A stretch of 64,000 bases of DNA, taken from assembly GCA_948579315.1 (NCBI GenBank), contig CAPAOL010000001.1, forward strand, positions 124,001 through 188,000, in the 5' to 3' direction. The position numbers and the translations under genes were made by a program. Each line of letters begins with the position of its first letter. Position 1 is the first letter of the stretch. Positions 16,466 to 25,352 of the stretch are shown here, one piece after another. This DNA is from an uncultured Phocaeicola sp. GTDB lineage: Bacteria; Bacteroidota; Bacteroidia; Bacteroidales; Bacteroidaceae. Below the pieces are notes generated by a model that saw nothing but the letters and a program-made list of their open reading frames with translations, was not told where the DNA came from and did no database searches.

Positions 16466-18430
16466 TTACTTTTGACGGTTTGTACCTTGAATATCACCAC
16501 CACGAATACTCCAGGAGTCTGTCTCCAAAGTCTTATTGATATCAAATGCTTTGACAGCACCGATATTACCAGATCCGATCGTTCCGCAATAAAGCCGTTT
16601 GTCCGGACCAATAGTAACAGCTGCCATGACTTGTTGTCCTACAGTTTCTTCAAAAACGATGGTTCCATTAGTGATATCAAATCCCAACACTTTGTTGTTC
16701 GATTGAGTACCTATATAAAGAATACCATCCGTACTCAAGGCACCTCCACTGTAATTCAAATTGTTGCCTACCTTTTTCTCCCAAATTTTAGATCCGCTAG
16801 AATTCACTGCATGAACCGTCTGTGAATTTTTCTCCGTAAAGTAGATATTACCATTTTTATCTACAATCGGGAAATAGGCATCTCCTTTCGTAGTCGGATA
16901 CGTCCATTTCTTTGTCCCGTTTGTCATATCGACAGCAACAAGTCCGCCTCCTTTCAACGTCGCATAAAGCATCTGATCTTTCAAAGCAAACGTAGCCTGT
17001 TCTGTCACATTTACTTCTTCCAATTTCCATATCTGATCCTTATTCGGTTTAAAAGCATAAATAGCAGCACTTGTACCCGCATAAACATTTCCGGCTTTAT
17101 CAATAGCTACCGCACTACCTGTTGCTCCGTCAAGGGATTGTTGCCATTTTATAACGCCACTGGATGCATCGAGGGCATACAACGTACTCTTATTAGTAAG
17201 ACAGTAAAGAACACCATCGACAGACAATGCAGGAAAAGCACCTACCGCAGCATCCAATTTAACCGCCCACTTTTGGGTTCCATTCGGATTGATAGCATAT
17301 ACATTATTAATAGTAGCATTTCTTACACACTGATATATGGTACCATCAGGAGCCACTAACGCACCTCCACCATACGTTATCTGACTGATAGCAAACACCC
17401 ATTTGAATTCACCGCTCACTACATCAATAGCAAATAAATGCCCTGCAGGAGTAGACGTTGGGATGTACATTGTTTTTCCATCCGGAGAGAACACCGGATT
17501 GGAAGTCTTTACATATCCGGTAAATCCGCCAAAGTTCAAATCGACAGAATTCCATTTATAATTGCCGACTGTAACAGCCAGACTACCCGACTCGGTTGTG
17601 TTATTTACATAAGTCACCGTGACAGCTACTGTATAAGTTCCGGTAGTAGCAAATGCATGTATAGGATTGTTTTCTCCTGATGTCGTACCATCACCAAAAT
17701 CCCAGCTTACCGATTTCACTTCACCTGCCATAAAATACATATCGTTATAAGCAAAGGCGCAAGGTTCCCACACGACCAGTTCCGTATTGGCAAGAATAGG
17801 ATAGATCAATCCCGGAGTAGCTGAAGTTTCCACTGGAATAGAATTGCCCGTAGGATAAACACAAACTACGTTGAACGTATATTCCTGATCGTTAGCCAGC
17901 CCATCAACAATGTATTCTTCCAAGGAAGTATCATCCAGATTGATAATCTGATTGCCCGGATTAACAGTAACCTGATAACGGGTAAAACGTTCACTGGCAG
18001 GTTTTGTCCATCTCAAACGCACTCTTTCATTGCCGGCTGCTGCCGTCAGATCAGAAATCGGGTATCTCGCATTCTTCGGCGTACAGGCAGCGGTCGTTTT
18101 ACTGGCCAGTCCTCCTGTATAACGAGGTTGTACAGAAAAAGTGTAAGCAACGTCATTCACCAGATTATTGATTGTGGCAGTCATTGTTTTCGCATCCACA
18201 GTCATCTCACCTCCTTCCGCATCTGACGATCCGGAAGTCCAAAGAATCAAATATTCATTAGGCCGGGCATTTTCGTATGCCTCCCAAGCAAGAGTCACAT
18301 TCATATCTCCGGCTGTTGCCGTAAGTGACTTCAGTTCATATAAATCGAAATTCGCTTTTGGCAGCTCTTCTTCACAAGCAGTAAAAACTACTGTGAGAAT
18401 AAACAACAAGCTATATATTATTTTTTTCAT
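16466..18430 (-). CDS. Surface lipoprotein with fnIII, PKD and PQQ-type beta-propeller domains
   Basis: The protein has 654 residues. The lipobox cysteine in VFTACEEEL (about residue 19) is followed by acidic residues, suggesting surface export. Two fibronectin-III-like modules (about 30-115 and 120-210) precede a PKD domain (about 213-290) with VSWDFGDGTTSGENN. Residues 290-654 form a BamB/PQQ-like propeller with repeats such as VYAINPNGTQKW, LYALDASSGVIKW and IYAFKPNKDQIW. It follows susD, where PULs usually encode a surface glycan-binding protein, so a substrate-binding role is inferred. No catalytic residues are recognised. Confidence 0.8.
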   Translation of the reverse strand: MKKIIYSLLFILTVVFTACEEELPKANFDLYELKSLTATAGDMNVTLAWEAYENARPNEYLILWTSGSSDAEGGEMTVDAKTMTATINNLVNDVAYTFSVQPRYTGGLASKTTAACTPKNARYPISDLTAAAGNERVRLRWTKPASERFTRYQVTVNPGNQIINLDDTSLEEYIVDGLANDQEYTFNVVCVYPTGNSIPVETSATPGLIYPILANTELVVWEPCAFAYNDMYFMAGEVKSVSWDFGDGTTSGENNPIHAFATTGTYTVAVTVTYVNNTTESGSLAVTVGNYKWNSVDLNFGGFTGYVKTSNPVFSPDGKTMYIPTSTPAGHLFAIDVVSGEFKWVFAISQITYGGGALVAPDGTIYQCVRNATINNVYAINPNGTQKWAVKLDAAVGAFPALSVDGVLYCLTNKSTLYALDASSGVIKWQQSLDGATGSAVAIDKAGNVYAGTSAAIYAFKPNKDQIWKLEEVNVTEQATFALKDQMLYATLKGGGLVAVDMTNGTKKWTYPTTKGDAYFPIVDKNGNIYFTEKNSQTVHAVNSSGSKIWEKKVGNNLNYSGGALSTDGILYIGTQSNNKVLGFDITNGTIVFEETVGQQVMAAVTIGPDKRLYCGTIGSGNIGAVKAFDINKTLETDSWSIRGGDIQGTNRQK

Positions 18431-18457
18431 TGTCTGAATTCTTTTAGTTTAACCCTA

Positions 18458-19849
18458 TTAATATCCCGTATTCTGCCACAACAATTCTGTGTTGTTTATT
18501 CTTTCCAATTCCGTTTTGGGAATAGGATACAGGAATTGGTAATCCTGAATAATATGTCCTTCCGCTTTCATGGCTTCCTTAGCGCCTCCCATACGTACCA
18601 AATCAAACCAACGCTGTCCCTCATAAGGAAATTCCTGTTGACGTTCCAGCATAATCGCATTACGGAAACTATCCTGGTCGGGTAATTCTGTAATCAAAAT
18701 CGGAGACAATCCGGCACGGGTATGTACAGCATTCAAAGCAACCAAGGCTTCTGAATTCTGTAAATTACTGTAACTAATTTCATTCAAAGCTTCTGCATAC
18801 ATCAACAATACATCGGCATAACGGAGAATAATCTGGTCATTACCAACAGTGTTATAAGTCGCACTCTTGACATCTTTAAATTTATTCATGACACAAACCT
18901 TATCTTCCACCTTTACATAAGTAATCAAATCTTTCCGCTTATCCCCGTCTTTATAACATTCTTTCAGCGCCTTTGTCTGATTGGAATTGTCGGTCAGGTT
19001 AATGATAGAAAACCAGTATCCATGCCCTTCTCCTTCCACATCCTTATTAAAGCGAACAGCAAAAATGATCTCATCATTCATTTTATTATTTACATCAAAA
19101 ACCCGGTCCGGAGTAGTCATCAGAGAATACTTACCTATCAATTGAGATAACACATTTCGAGCTTCCGTCCATTTATGGAAAGTGAGGTAAATCTTGCCAA
19201 GCAGTGCCATTGCAGCACCGGAAGTCACTCGTCCCATATCGGCACTTGCATAAGAAGACGGCAACATACTTTCATTAATAACCTGATTCAAATCACCGAC
19301 AAGGAAATCATAAACCTGCTGGTCTGAACTACGTCCGATTTTCAGAGCTTCGGCCACTGTTACCACCTTATTAGTCATAGGTATTCCTCCCCACAGACGA
19401 TACATATTAAAATAGGTAAGTGCACGAATGAAAAGGGCTTCTCCTTTATATTGTTTTTTCAGAGTAGCGTCAAAGTTGGCTTCATCAATCCTATCTAATA
19501 TAAGATTACAACGATAGACTCCATTATTAAAATTCGCCCAAGCATTTTCCAGGATTCCATTAGAAGCTTTATCTGCAAACTGGTCGATATCATAACGGTC
19601 TTGCGTTCCGGCAGTAGGTGCGCTCAATGTCAAATTATCACTCCGATATTCGCAACACTCCGTAAAATAGGAAACCTGTGTCTGCAATTTAGAGTAACAT
19701 CCCATCACAGCTACATTAAAATCGTCTGCTGTCTTATATACCTTATCGGTAGGCACACTGCTACTTGGTTCCAAATCGAAGAAACTATCTGTACAGGCAA
19801 CTGATAAAAAAGCAGTTGACAAGAATAGTATTAGTTTATATTTTTTCAT
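18458..19849 (-). CDS. SusD/RagB family nutrient-binding lipoprotein (locus 1)
   Basis: Outer-membrane surface lipoprotein that lids the SusC channel encoded just upstream. It has 463 residues with a lipobox in LSVACTDSFFDLEP. SusD features: the N-terminal TDDFNVAVMGCY region, TPR-like helices (AEALFIRALTYFNMYRLWG), LRYADVLLMYAEALNE, and the C-terminal RQQEFPYEGQRWFDLVR and YPIPKTELE. It is 23 bp downstream of the susC-like gene. Confidence 0.93.
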   Translation of the reverse strand: MKKYKLILFLSTAFLSVACTDSFFDLEPSSSVPTDKVYKTADDFNVAVMGCYSKLQTQVSYFTECCEYRSDNLTLSAPTAGTQDRYDIDQFADKASNGILENAWANFNNGVYRCNLILDRIDEANFDATLKKQYKGEALFIRALTYFNMYRLWGGIPMTNKVVTVAEALKIGRSSDQQVYDFLVGDLNQVINESMLPSSYASADMGRVTSGAAMALLGKIYLTFHKWTEARNVLSQLIGKYSLMTTPDRVFDVNNKMNDEIIFAVRFNKDVEGEGHGYWFSIINLTDNSNQTKALKECYKDGDKRKDLITYVKVEDKVCVMNKFKDVKSATYNTVGNDQIILRYADVLLMYAEALNEISYSNLQNSEALVALNAVHTRAGLSPILITELPDQDSFRNAIMLERQQEFPYEGQRWFDLVRMGGAKEAMKAEGHIIQDYQFLYPIPKTELERINNTELLWQNTGY

Positions 19850-19872
19850 ACAACGTGTATTTTAAAGGATAA

Positions 19873-22800
19873 TTAAAGAGTTATATTCAATCCGAATAAG
19901 AATGTTTTAGCCAATGGATAAGTACCATAGTCCTCACCCGGTGAAAGAGAATTAGACGGCCGGGCATTCACTTCCGGATTGTATCCGCTATAATTAGTTG
20001 AAGTCCAGAGATTTTGTCCGGAAACGTATACTCTCAACTTTTCTACAAAAAAGCGCTGGGTCAGATTCTTCGGCAGAGTATATCCCAGTGTCACATTCTG
20101 CAACCGCAGATAAGAGCCATCTTCCAAATGCCAGGTTGACGTACGTCCATTATAACCTTTTGATTTACGATTGGCACGATTCACCTGACCGTTTCCCGGA
20201 TCTTCCGGACTCTTCCAACGATTCAAGGCGATGGTAGTACCATTGGTATTGCCTTCCAGATTATCAATGTAACGGCGATTCAAGTTCAAAATTTCATTAC
20301 CATACACTCCTTGGAAATTGAAATCAAGATCAAATCCCTTAAACCACACTTTTCCCCCGAATCCATAGGTAAAATCAGGCATATAGTTACCTACTATCGT
20401 ACGGTCTTTATCCAAGTCCATCACACCGTCTCCATCTACATCCACAAACCGGAAATCTCCGGGCTTGGTATTGCTGAAATGAGGATATTTCTTCAATTCT
20501 TCTTCATTGGAGAAAATGCCATCCTGCACCAACAGATAATAACAGCCGATAGGTTCACCAACTTTCGTTATGTAATATGCATGATCTACGCTACCAGTAG
20601 ATATGATAGGAGCATTACCCGGACCGAGCGCTTTTACTTCGTTTGTATTCGTAGCATAATTGGCATTGAATGAATAACCGAAATCTTTCGTTATATTCTT
20701 CTGCGAGGTCAATGCTATTTCCCATCCCCTGTTGTTCACTTTACCAATATTCATCAATGCAGTGCTATATCCGGTCAGATGAGGAACAGGTACGTTCAAC
20801 AACATATTAGAAGTGTTGGTATTGTAATAATCCACAGTCAGCCCCAACAATCCCTTGAACATTTGTAAATCAAGACCCACATTCACCATCGCATTCTTTT
20901 CCCAACTCAAATCCTCATTCTTTATGGTACTAGGTTTATATCCATTCACCAACTGCCCATTGCCTGTACCGAGTATATAATTATCGGAAGCCATCAGAGA
21001 CAGGTGGTCATAATTACCAATCTGAAAATTACCGGTAACTCCATAACTGGCTCTAAGTTTCAAGTCATCAACAAATGATAGGAATTTTGCTTTCGTGAAA
21101 AAGTCTTCTCCACTTATTCTCCATGCAAAAGAAGCAGAAGGGAAATATCCCCAACGGTTGTTTTTTCCGAAACGGGAAGAACCGTCTGCACGAATGGCTG
21201 CTGAAGCCATATACTTACCTTTATAGCTATACTGTACACGCGCCAGATAAGAAGCAATTGTCCACTGTGTTTTATCAGACGCACCTTTCGTCACCGTACC
21301 ACCGGAAATTGTTTGTATGTAATCATTCGGGAAATCGGTAGCCGTCACGTTATCCCTTTTATATGTTTCTTTTTGAGCCGATTGCACTAAAACAACATTG
21401 ATAGAATGAACATCCTTGATGGTCGTATTATAATTGATTTTATTCTCAACCAACCAGTTGAAATAAAAGCCTGATGAACTGTATGCAGTAGGATTCGACT
21501 TCACATCATAATATTTATGTCCCAATAACGGAAGTTCCGATGAACGGTATTGATCGTTATGCGAACCATAATAATCACCACCAAAAGAGATGTTATAGGT
21601 AAGCCCTTTATATAACTCCAATTCCGCAAAGAATTTTCCTACAATAGCCATACGGTCTACAACATCCGATTGGAGATTTGCCATGGCTACCGGGTTTAAT
21701 ACCGAATTGTGCTGGTAGTCATTTCCAATTCTCCAATATCCGTTTCCCTGATAATTATAGCTTCCATCCGCATTATACACCGGCCATACCGGAGGCATCA
21801 TCAAGGCTGATTGCACAATACCATTGGACCCGGAAGCATCTACCCGGTTGGAAGTAGAATAAGAAGGAGAAAAATTCAGACCGAATTTCAGTCTTTTATA
21901 TTTCCCGTCCAAATTCATACGCATACTGTATTTCTTAAAATCGGAATTAATGATAATACCTTCTTTATCATAATAGTTGGCTGAAATAAAATAACCGACT
22001 GTTTTTCCTCTGCCGGAAATAGATACATTGTGGCTGGTAGTAGCAGCAGTACGGAATATAGCGTCTTGCCAGTCCGTATCGGTCAGTCCTTTGTCACCAT
22101 TCAGATAAGGAAAGAGTTCGGTAGGGATACGTTCCCATGAGTTGGGACGCATTCCATTCGGATCATCCGGTGATCCGCCGGGATTGGCATCCAGATAGGA
22201 GTTATCATGACCATCTTTTGCAAATTCGGCAAACTGATATGCATTCATCATTGGAAGTTTCTTCGAAACACTCTGGATACCATAATATCCATCATACTGC
22301 ACTTTCATTTTCTCCGACTGCCCCTGTTTGGTCGTGATAATAATTACACCATTCGATCCGCGGCTACCATAAATAGCTGCCGAAGAAGCATCTTTCAAGA
22401 CTTCTACAGATTCAATATCATTATTATTCAGATTGGCAAATCCACGTTCCACCGGTACACCGTCGATAATATAGAGAGGATCACTACCTGCATTCACAGT
22501 GCTGATACCACGAACACGGATACTTACGCTTCCTTCCGGATCACCACTAGGTTGCGTCACCTGTACTCCCGGCATTTTTCCCGCCAACGCCTGACGAAAA
22601 TCGGAAGCAGAAACTTCTGCTATTTGTTCGGCTTTCACGGAAGAAATAGAAGTAGAAACATCCCTTTTTCTCTGAACACCATAGCCTACCACGACTACTT
22701 CATCGATCATCTTACTATCTTCCACCAACGTGATTTTTGCCGTATTCTTATCTTTTGCAGAGATATTCACCGTTTTATAGCCGATATAAGAAATAGTCAG

Positions 22801-23316
22801 TGTGGCAGATTCCGGTACATTCATGATTGAATAACGTCCGTCGATATCGGTAATGGTACCACTACCTTCTCCTTTAATCTGAACACTGGCACCAATCACC
22901 GGTTCTCCTTTATCATCTGCAACAATTCCCTGGATAGTGCGTGTACGTTGAGCTGTTTCTTCCTTTTTAAGCGGCTGTTTGCTGACAGCAATTGTATGAT
23001 CGGTCCTATTGAAATAAAGTTTGGCCTGGGTGGTTATCTCCCCCAGAATCTGTTTTAATGAAGCATTTTTAATGTCGAAAGAAACTCTCGGAGCTTTGTT
23101 CACTGTCTCCTGGTCATAGAGAAATTTAAAATTAGTCTGTTTGCTGATTTTATTGAAAACACTTTCTACCGGCTCATTTTGCACGCGAAGCGTTATATCA
23201 TGCTCTTTTAATGTTTGAGCAGCAGCCGGAACAATTAAAATGAAGGCGAATAGTAAAAAAGCTAAAAACGAACAGCTATTTTTACTTATCCCTTTACAAA
23301 TAAGAAGATTATTCAT
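19873..23316 (-). CDS. SusC-like TonB-dependent outer-membrane transporter with STN domain (locus 1)
   Basis: The protein has 1147 residues. After the signal peptide (ending AAAQ) comes an STN secretin/TonB N-terminal signalling domain (about 40-110), which talks to FecR anti-sigma factors. It is followed by a carboxypeptidase-D-like domain (about 127-200), the VVVVGYGVQRKRDVS segment, the plug (VRVRGISTVN, PLYIIDGVPV, SSAAIYGSRGSNGVI) and a 22-strand barrel ending in LFGLNITL. It should import the locus substrate with the SusD-like lid. The substrate is inferred from neighbours only. A plus-strand promoter-like box overlaps its start codon. Confidence 0.93.
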   Translation of the reverse strand: MNNLLICKGISKNSCSFLAFLLFAFILIVPAAAQTLKEHDITLRVQNEPVESVFNKISKQTNFKFLYDQETVNKAPRVSFDIKNASLKQILGEITTQAKLYFNRTDHTIAVSKQPLKKEETAQRTRTIQGIVADDKGEPVIGASVQIKGEGSGTITDIDGRYSIMNVPESATLTISYIGYKTVNISAKDKNTAKITLVEDSKMIDEVVVVGYGVQRKRDVSTSISSVKAEQIAEVSASDFRQALAGKMPGVQVTQPSGDPEGSVSIRVRGISTVNAGSDPLYIIDGVPVERGFANLNNNDIESVEVLKDASSAAIYGSRGSNGVIIITTKQGQSEKMKVQYDGYYGIQSVSKKLPMMNAYQFAEFAKDGHDNSYLDANPGGSPDDPNGMRPNSWERIPTELFPYLNGDKGLTDTDWQDAIFRTAATTSHNVSISGRGKTVGYFISANYYDKEGIIINSDFKKYSMRMNLDGKYKRLKFGLNFSPSYSTSNRVDASGSNGIVQSALMMPPVWPVYNADGSYNYQGNGYWRIGNDYQHNSVLNPVAMANLQSDVVDRMAIVGKFFAELELYKGLTYNISFGGDYYGSHNDQYRSSELPLLGHKYYDVKSNPTAYSSSGFYFNWLVENKINYNTTIKDVHSINVVLVQSAQKETYKRDNVTATDFPNDYIQTISGGTVTKGASDKTQWTIASYLARVQYSYKGKYMASAAIRADGSSRFGKNNRWGYFPSASFAWRISGEDFFTKAKFLSFVDDLKLRASYGVTGNFQIGNYDHLSLMASDNYILGTGNGQLVNGYKPSTIKNEDLSWEKNAMVNVGLDLQMFKGLLGLTVDYYNTNTSNMLLNVPVPHLTGYSTALMNIGKVNNRGWEIALTSQKNITKDFGYSFNANYATNTNEVKALGPGNAPIISTGSVDHAYYITKVGEPIGCYYLLVQDGIFSNEEELKKYPHFSNTKPGDFRFVDVDGDGVMDLDKDRTIVGNYMPDFTYGFGGKVWFKGFDLDFNFQGVYGNEILNLNRRYIDNLEGNTNGTTIALNRWKSPEDPGNGQVNRANRKSKGYNGRTSTWHLEDGSYLRLQNVTLGYTLPKNLTQRFFVEKLRVYVSGQNLWTSTNYSGYNPEVNARPSNSLSPGEDYGTYPLAKTFLFGLNITL

Positions 23317-23446
23317 AAATTTGTGCGTTTTAGTAATTGACTAAAGTTATTAAAAACGAGCAATGCGCGATACGTTATTCATTTGGGTCGAAGCTTATGA
23401 ATATCCGTCCGAATTGCGGATAGGAGCATTCCTTTGGAGTGCTTCT
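23316..23446 (+). ncRNA. Candidate antisense RNA opposing the locus 1 susC start
   Basis: A plus-strand -7 box, TAAATTTG (23316-23323), overlaps the susC start codon; a TTTA element lies 19 bp before it. About 100 bp further on are two hairpins: TATCCG/CGGATA (23402-23422) and an 11-bp stem (23422-23432 with 23436-23446). The second contains two G-U wobbles that pair only on the plus strand, which argues for plus-strand RNA. The U-run after it is weak. Bacteroides ECF-sigma PULs are known to carry cis-antisense RNAs of the DonS type between the anti-sigma gene and susC. This is a prediction. Confidence 0.4.
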
Positions 23447-23524
23447 ATCATTTTAGGGAGGTTCATGAAGGGGCTGTTTTCATCTATTATTCTTTTAAAG
23501 GTTAAACATTATCTTTTCTTCATC

Positions 23525-24514
23525 TCATTTTTTATAAAGAAGGACATCGATGCCTTCTTTCTTATATTTGATATCACCACTGATAAATTCGATGGATTTA
23601 AGTACGGACTCCAGACTCTTATTATCGTGCTCACCGGTAATCAAGTTGTTAAAATTCTGACCGGGAGCAAAAGTAATCCGGCAATTATATATACGCTCCA
23701 GTTCTTTTGCCACATCCCGAATCGGTGTACTGTAGAAACGTAAACCTCCTTTCATCCAGACAGCCACTCCCCTATCTTCTGTTTTCTTACTATATTCACC
23801 GGAAACAGTATTGATAAGCACTTGTTCTTTGGCAGTCAGCCTCATCATTGCTTCCGGTAAATCAACCTGCACTTTACCACTCTCCACACTCACAGATACA
23901 ATCTCATCCGTTGAATAGGACTTGACATCAAAACGAGTACCCAATACCCGAACATCCAGTCGCTTTGTTTTTACAATAAATGGCATCTTTTCATTACGGG
24001 CAACACGGAAATATCCCTCACCTTCAAGTTCTATTTCACGGCTATCTCCCACAAAACGTTCCGGATAACGCACTTGAGAACAAGAATTCAATACCAAAAG
24101 AGTTCCATCCGGCAAAGTCACTTGTCTTTTTTCACCAAAAGAAGTGGTGACTTCGGCAAGCGTGACCTGCTGTTCATTCATATACCGGAAAAAGTTGACA
24201 CTCCCTATTATAATGGCTATGACAGCCGCCGTACTAACCGCCACCACAGACGCCCGACGGAACCAGGTACGTTTTTTGTGTTCAATACGTTTCAATAATT
24301 GACGTGCCTCTCTCTTATATTTTTCCCGTTCCAAATCAGTAGCAGGCTGCAAGTTCCCGGATTCTTCCCAAACCTCTGCTGCCAGTTCATCCAATAAATC
24401 TTGGTTTTCTGCCTCTTTTATGCTTTGCAAAAGTTGTGAAGCCTCTTCCCTGGTATAAAGGTCATCCAGGTAACGATGCAATTTATCTTTTTTTGTTTTA
24501 GTATATTTCATCAT
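23525..24514 (-). CDS. FecR-type anti-sigma factor (locus 1)
   Basis: Inner-membrane anti-sigma factor of 329 residues. The N-terminal cytoplasmic region (1-80) should hold the partner sigma. One transmembrane helix is at about 88-108 (VVAVSTAAVIAIIIGSVNFF). The periplasmic FecR domain begins TSFGEKRQVTLPDGTLLVLN and continues IELEGEGYFRVA and VRVLGTRFDVKSY. The C-terminal DUF4974/STN-like part (LERIYNCRITFAP onwards) contacts the SusC STN domain. It lies between the sigma gene and susC, the standard trans-envelope signalling order. Confidence 0.93.
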   Translation of the reverse strand: MMKYTKTKKDKLHRYLDDLYTREEASQLLQSIKEAENQDLLDELAAEVWEESGNLQPATDLEREKYKREARQLLKRIEHKKRTWFRRASVVAVSTAAVIAIIIGSVNFFRYMNEQQVTLAEVTTSFGEKRQVTLPDGTLLVLNSCSQVRYPERFVGDSREIELEGEGYFRVARNEKMPFIVKTKRLDVRVLGTRFDVKSYSTDEIVSVSVESGKVQVDLPEAMMRLTAKEQVLINTVSGEYSKKTEDRGVAVWMKGGLRFYSTPIRDVAKELERIYNCRITFAPGQNFNNLITGEHDNKSLESVLKSIEFISGDIKYKKEGIDVLLYKK

Positions 24515-24600
24515 ACATTCAAAATAAGGATATTAATTTCCTTCCTTTTGTATAAGTAATACACAAAAGTAAGAAAGAGCTAGGGTGTGATTAACATTTA

Positions 24601-25203
24601 TTATAAATTCAAGCAAAATAGAATCAGAAGTATATCAGCCGATGTACTTGAATATTTAGTCAGATAAGAACGAATCACTTTCAGAGAAACAGAAATATGT
24701 TCCTGCACCGTATGAACAGAAACACCCAACGCTTCGGCTATTTCTTTGTGAGACATCTGTAGTTCACGGCTCATTTTGAACACTTCCCGTTGGCGGGGTG
24801 TCAATTGTTCCAATGCACGGGCAACAATCTCTTTCAAATCATTGAGCAAAATATGGTTATTGGTCTCGTTTGTTGAATCGATCGCTTGAGAAAGAATCTG
24901 TTCTTTCAATTGATCTTCATTAGCCATGTCGCGCAACTGATTCAGAATACGATTACGTACGATGGTATAAAGGTAGGAAGAAAAAGAGGCTTCGGGATTG
25001 ATGAAACGACGAGTTTGCCAGACTACCGTAAATGCATCCTGGAAAATATCTTCAGCAAATTCACGCGACTTGACGAACTTCAGGGCGAAGTAGAGCAAAC
25101 GATTCTTGTAAGCGGCATAAAGTTCGCAAAAGGCCTCTTCATCTCCGTCTATCAGACGAAGAACCAATTCCCGTTCATTTACAAGAGTGTCTGTTGCGTA
25201 CAT
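24601..25203 (-). CDS. ECF sigma-70 family sigma factor (locus 1)
   Basis: The protein has 200 residues from the ATG at 25203 (MYATDTLVNERELV). The longer frame opening with GTG at 25224 is rejected because that codon lies inside the -7 box. Region 2 covers about 20-90 (YFALKFVKSREFAEDIFQDAFTVVWQ) and region 4 about 130-185 (LTPRQREVFKMSRELQMSHKEIAEALGVSVHTVQEHI). The partner is the FecR protein encoded next. It probably activates the susC promoter of its own locus. Confidence 0.92.
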   Translation of the reverse strand: MYATDTLVNERELVLRLIDGDEEAFCELYAAYKNRLLYFALKFVKSREFAEDIFQDAFTVVWQTRRFINPEASFSSYLYTIVRNRILNQLRDMANEDQLKEQILSQAIDSTNETNNHILLNDLKEIVARALEQLTPRQREVFKMSRELQMSHKEIAEALGVSVHTVQEHISVSLKVIRSYLTKYSSTSADILLILFCLNL

Positions 25204-25223
25204 ATTTTCTTTATTTTTGGGCA

Positions 25224-25231
25224 CAAAGGTA
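25224..25231 (-). promoter_or_regulatory. Predicted -7 box of the locus 1 sigma gene
   Basis: TACCTTTG on the minus strand matches TAnnTTTG and lies 20 bases before the ATG at 25203. The identical octamer precedes the other sigma gene at 52506-52513. A TTTG lies 14 bp upstream, closer than normal. Confidence 0.55.
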
Positions 25232-25274
25232 TTGTTATGATGTTACAAACGTATGTATTTTTTCTGAAATAAAA

Positions 25275-25317
25275 AAATAAAAGCGATCTCACCGAAAAGA
25301 TGAGACCGCTTTTATTT
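25275..25317. terminator. Rho-independent terminator after dsbD
   Basis: A 17-bp stem with one mismatch pairs 25275-25291 with 25301-25317 around a 9-base loop. On the minus strand it is followed by a long U-rich run, ideal for ending the dsbD transcript before the sigma-gene promoter. A-rich flanks on the other side make it potentially bidirectional. Confidence 0.85.
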
Positions 25318-25352
25318 CATTTATCATTCAAGACAGTGCCTTATCGAAGATT

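Noticed and set aside
25204..25224. GTG start of the locus 1 sigma gene at 25224
   Set aside because: The codon lies within the -7 promoter box, so it should not be in the transcript.
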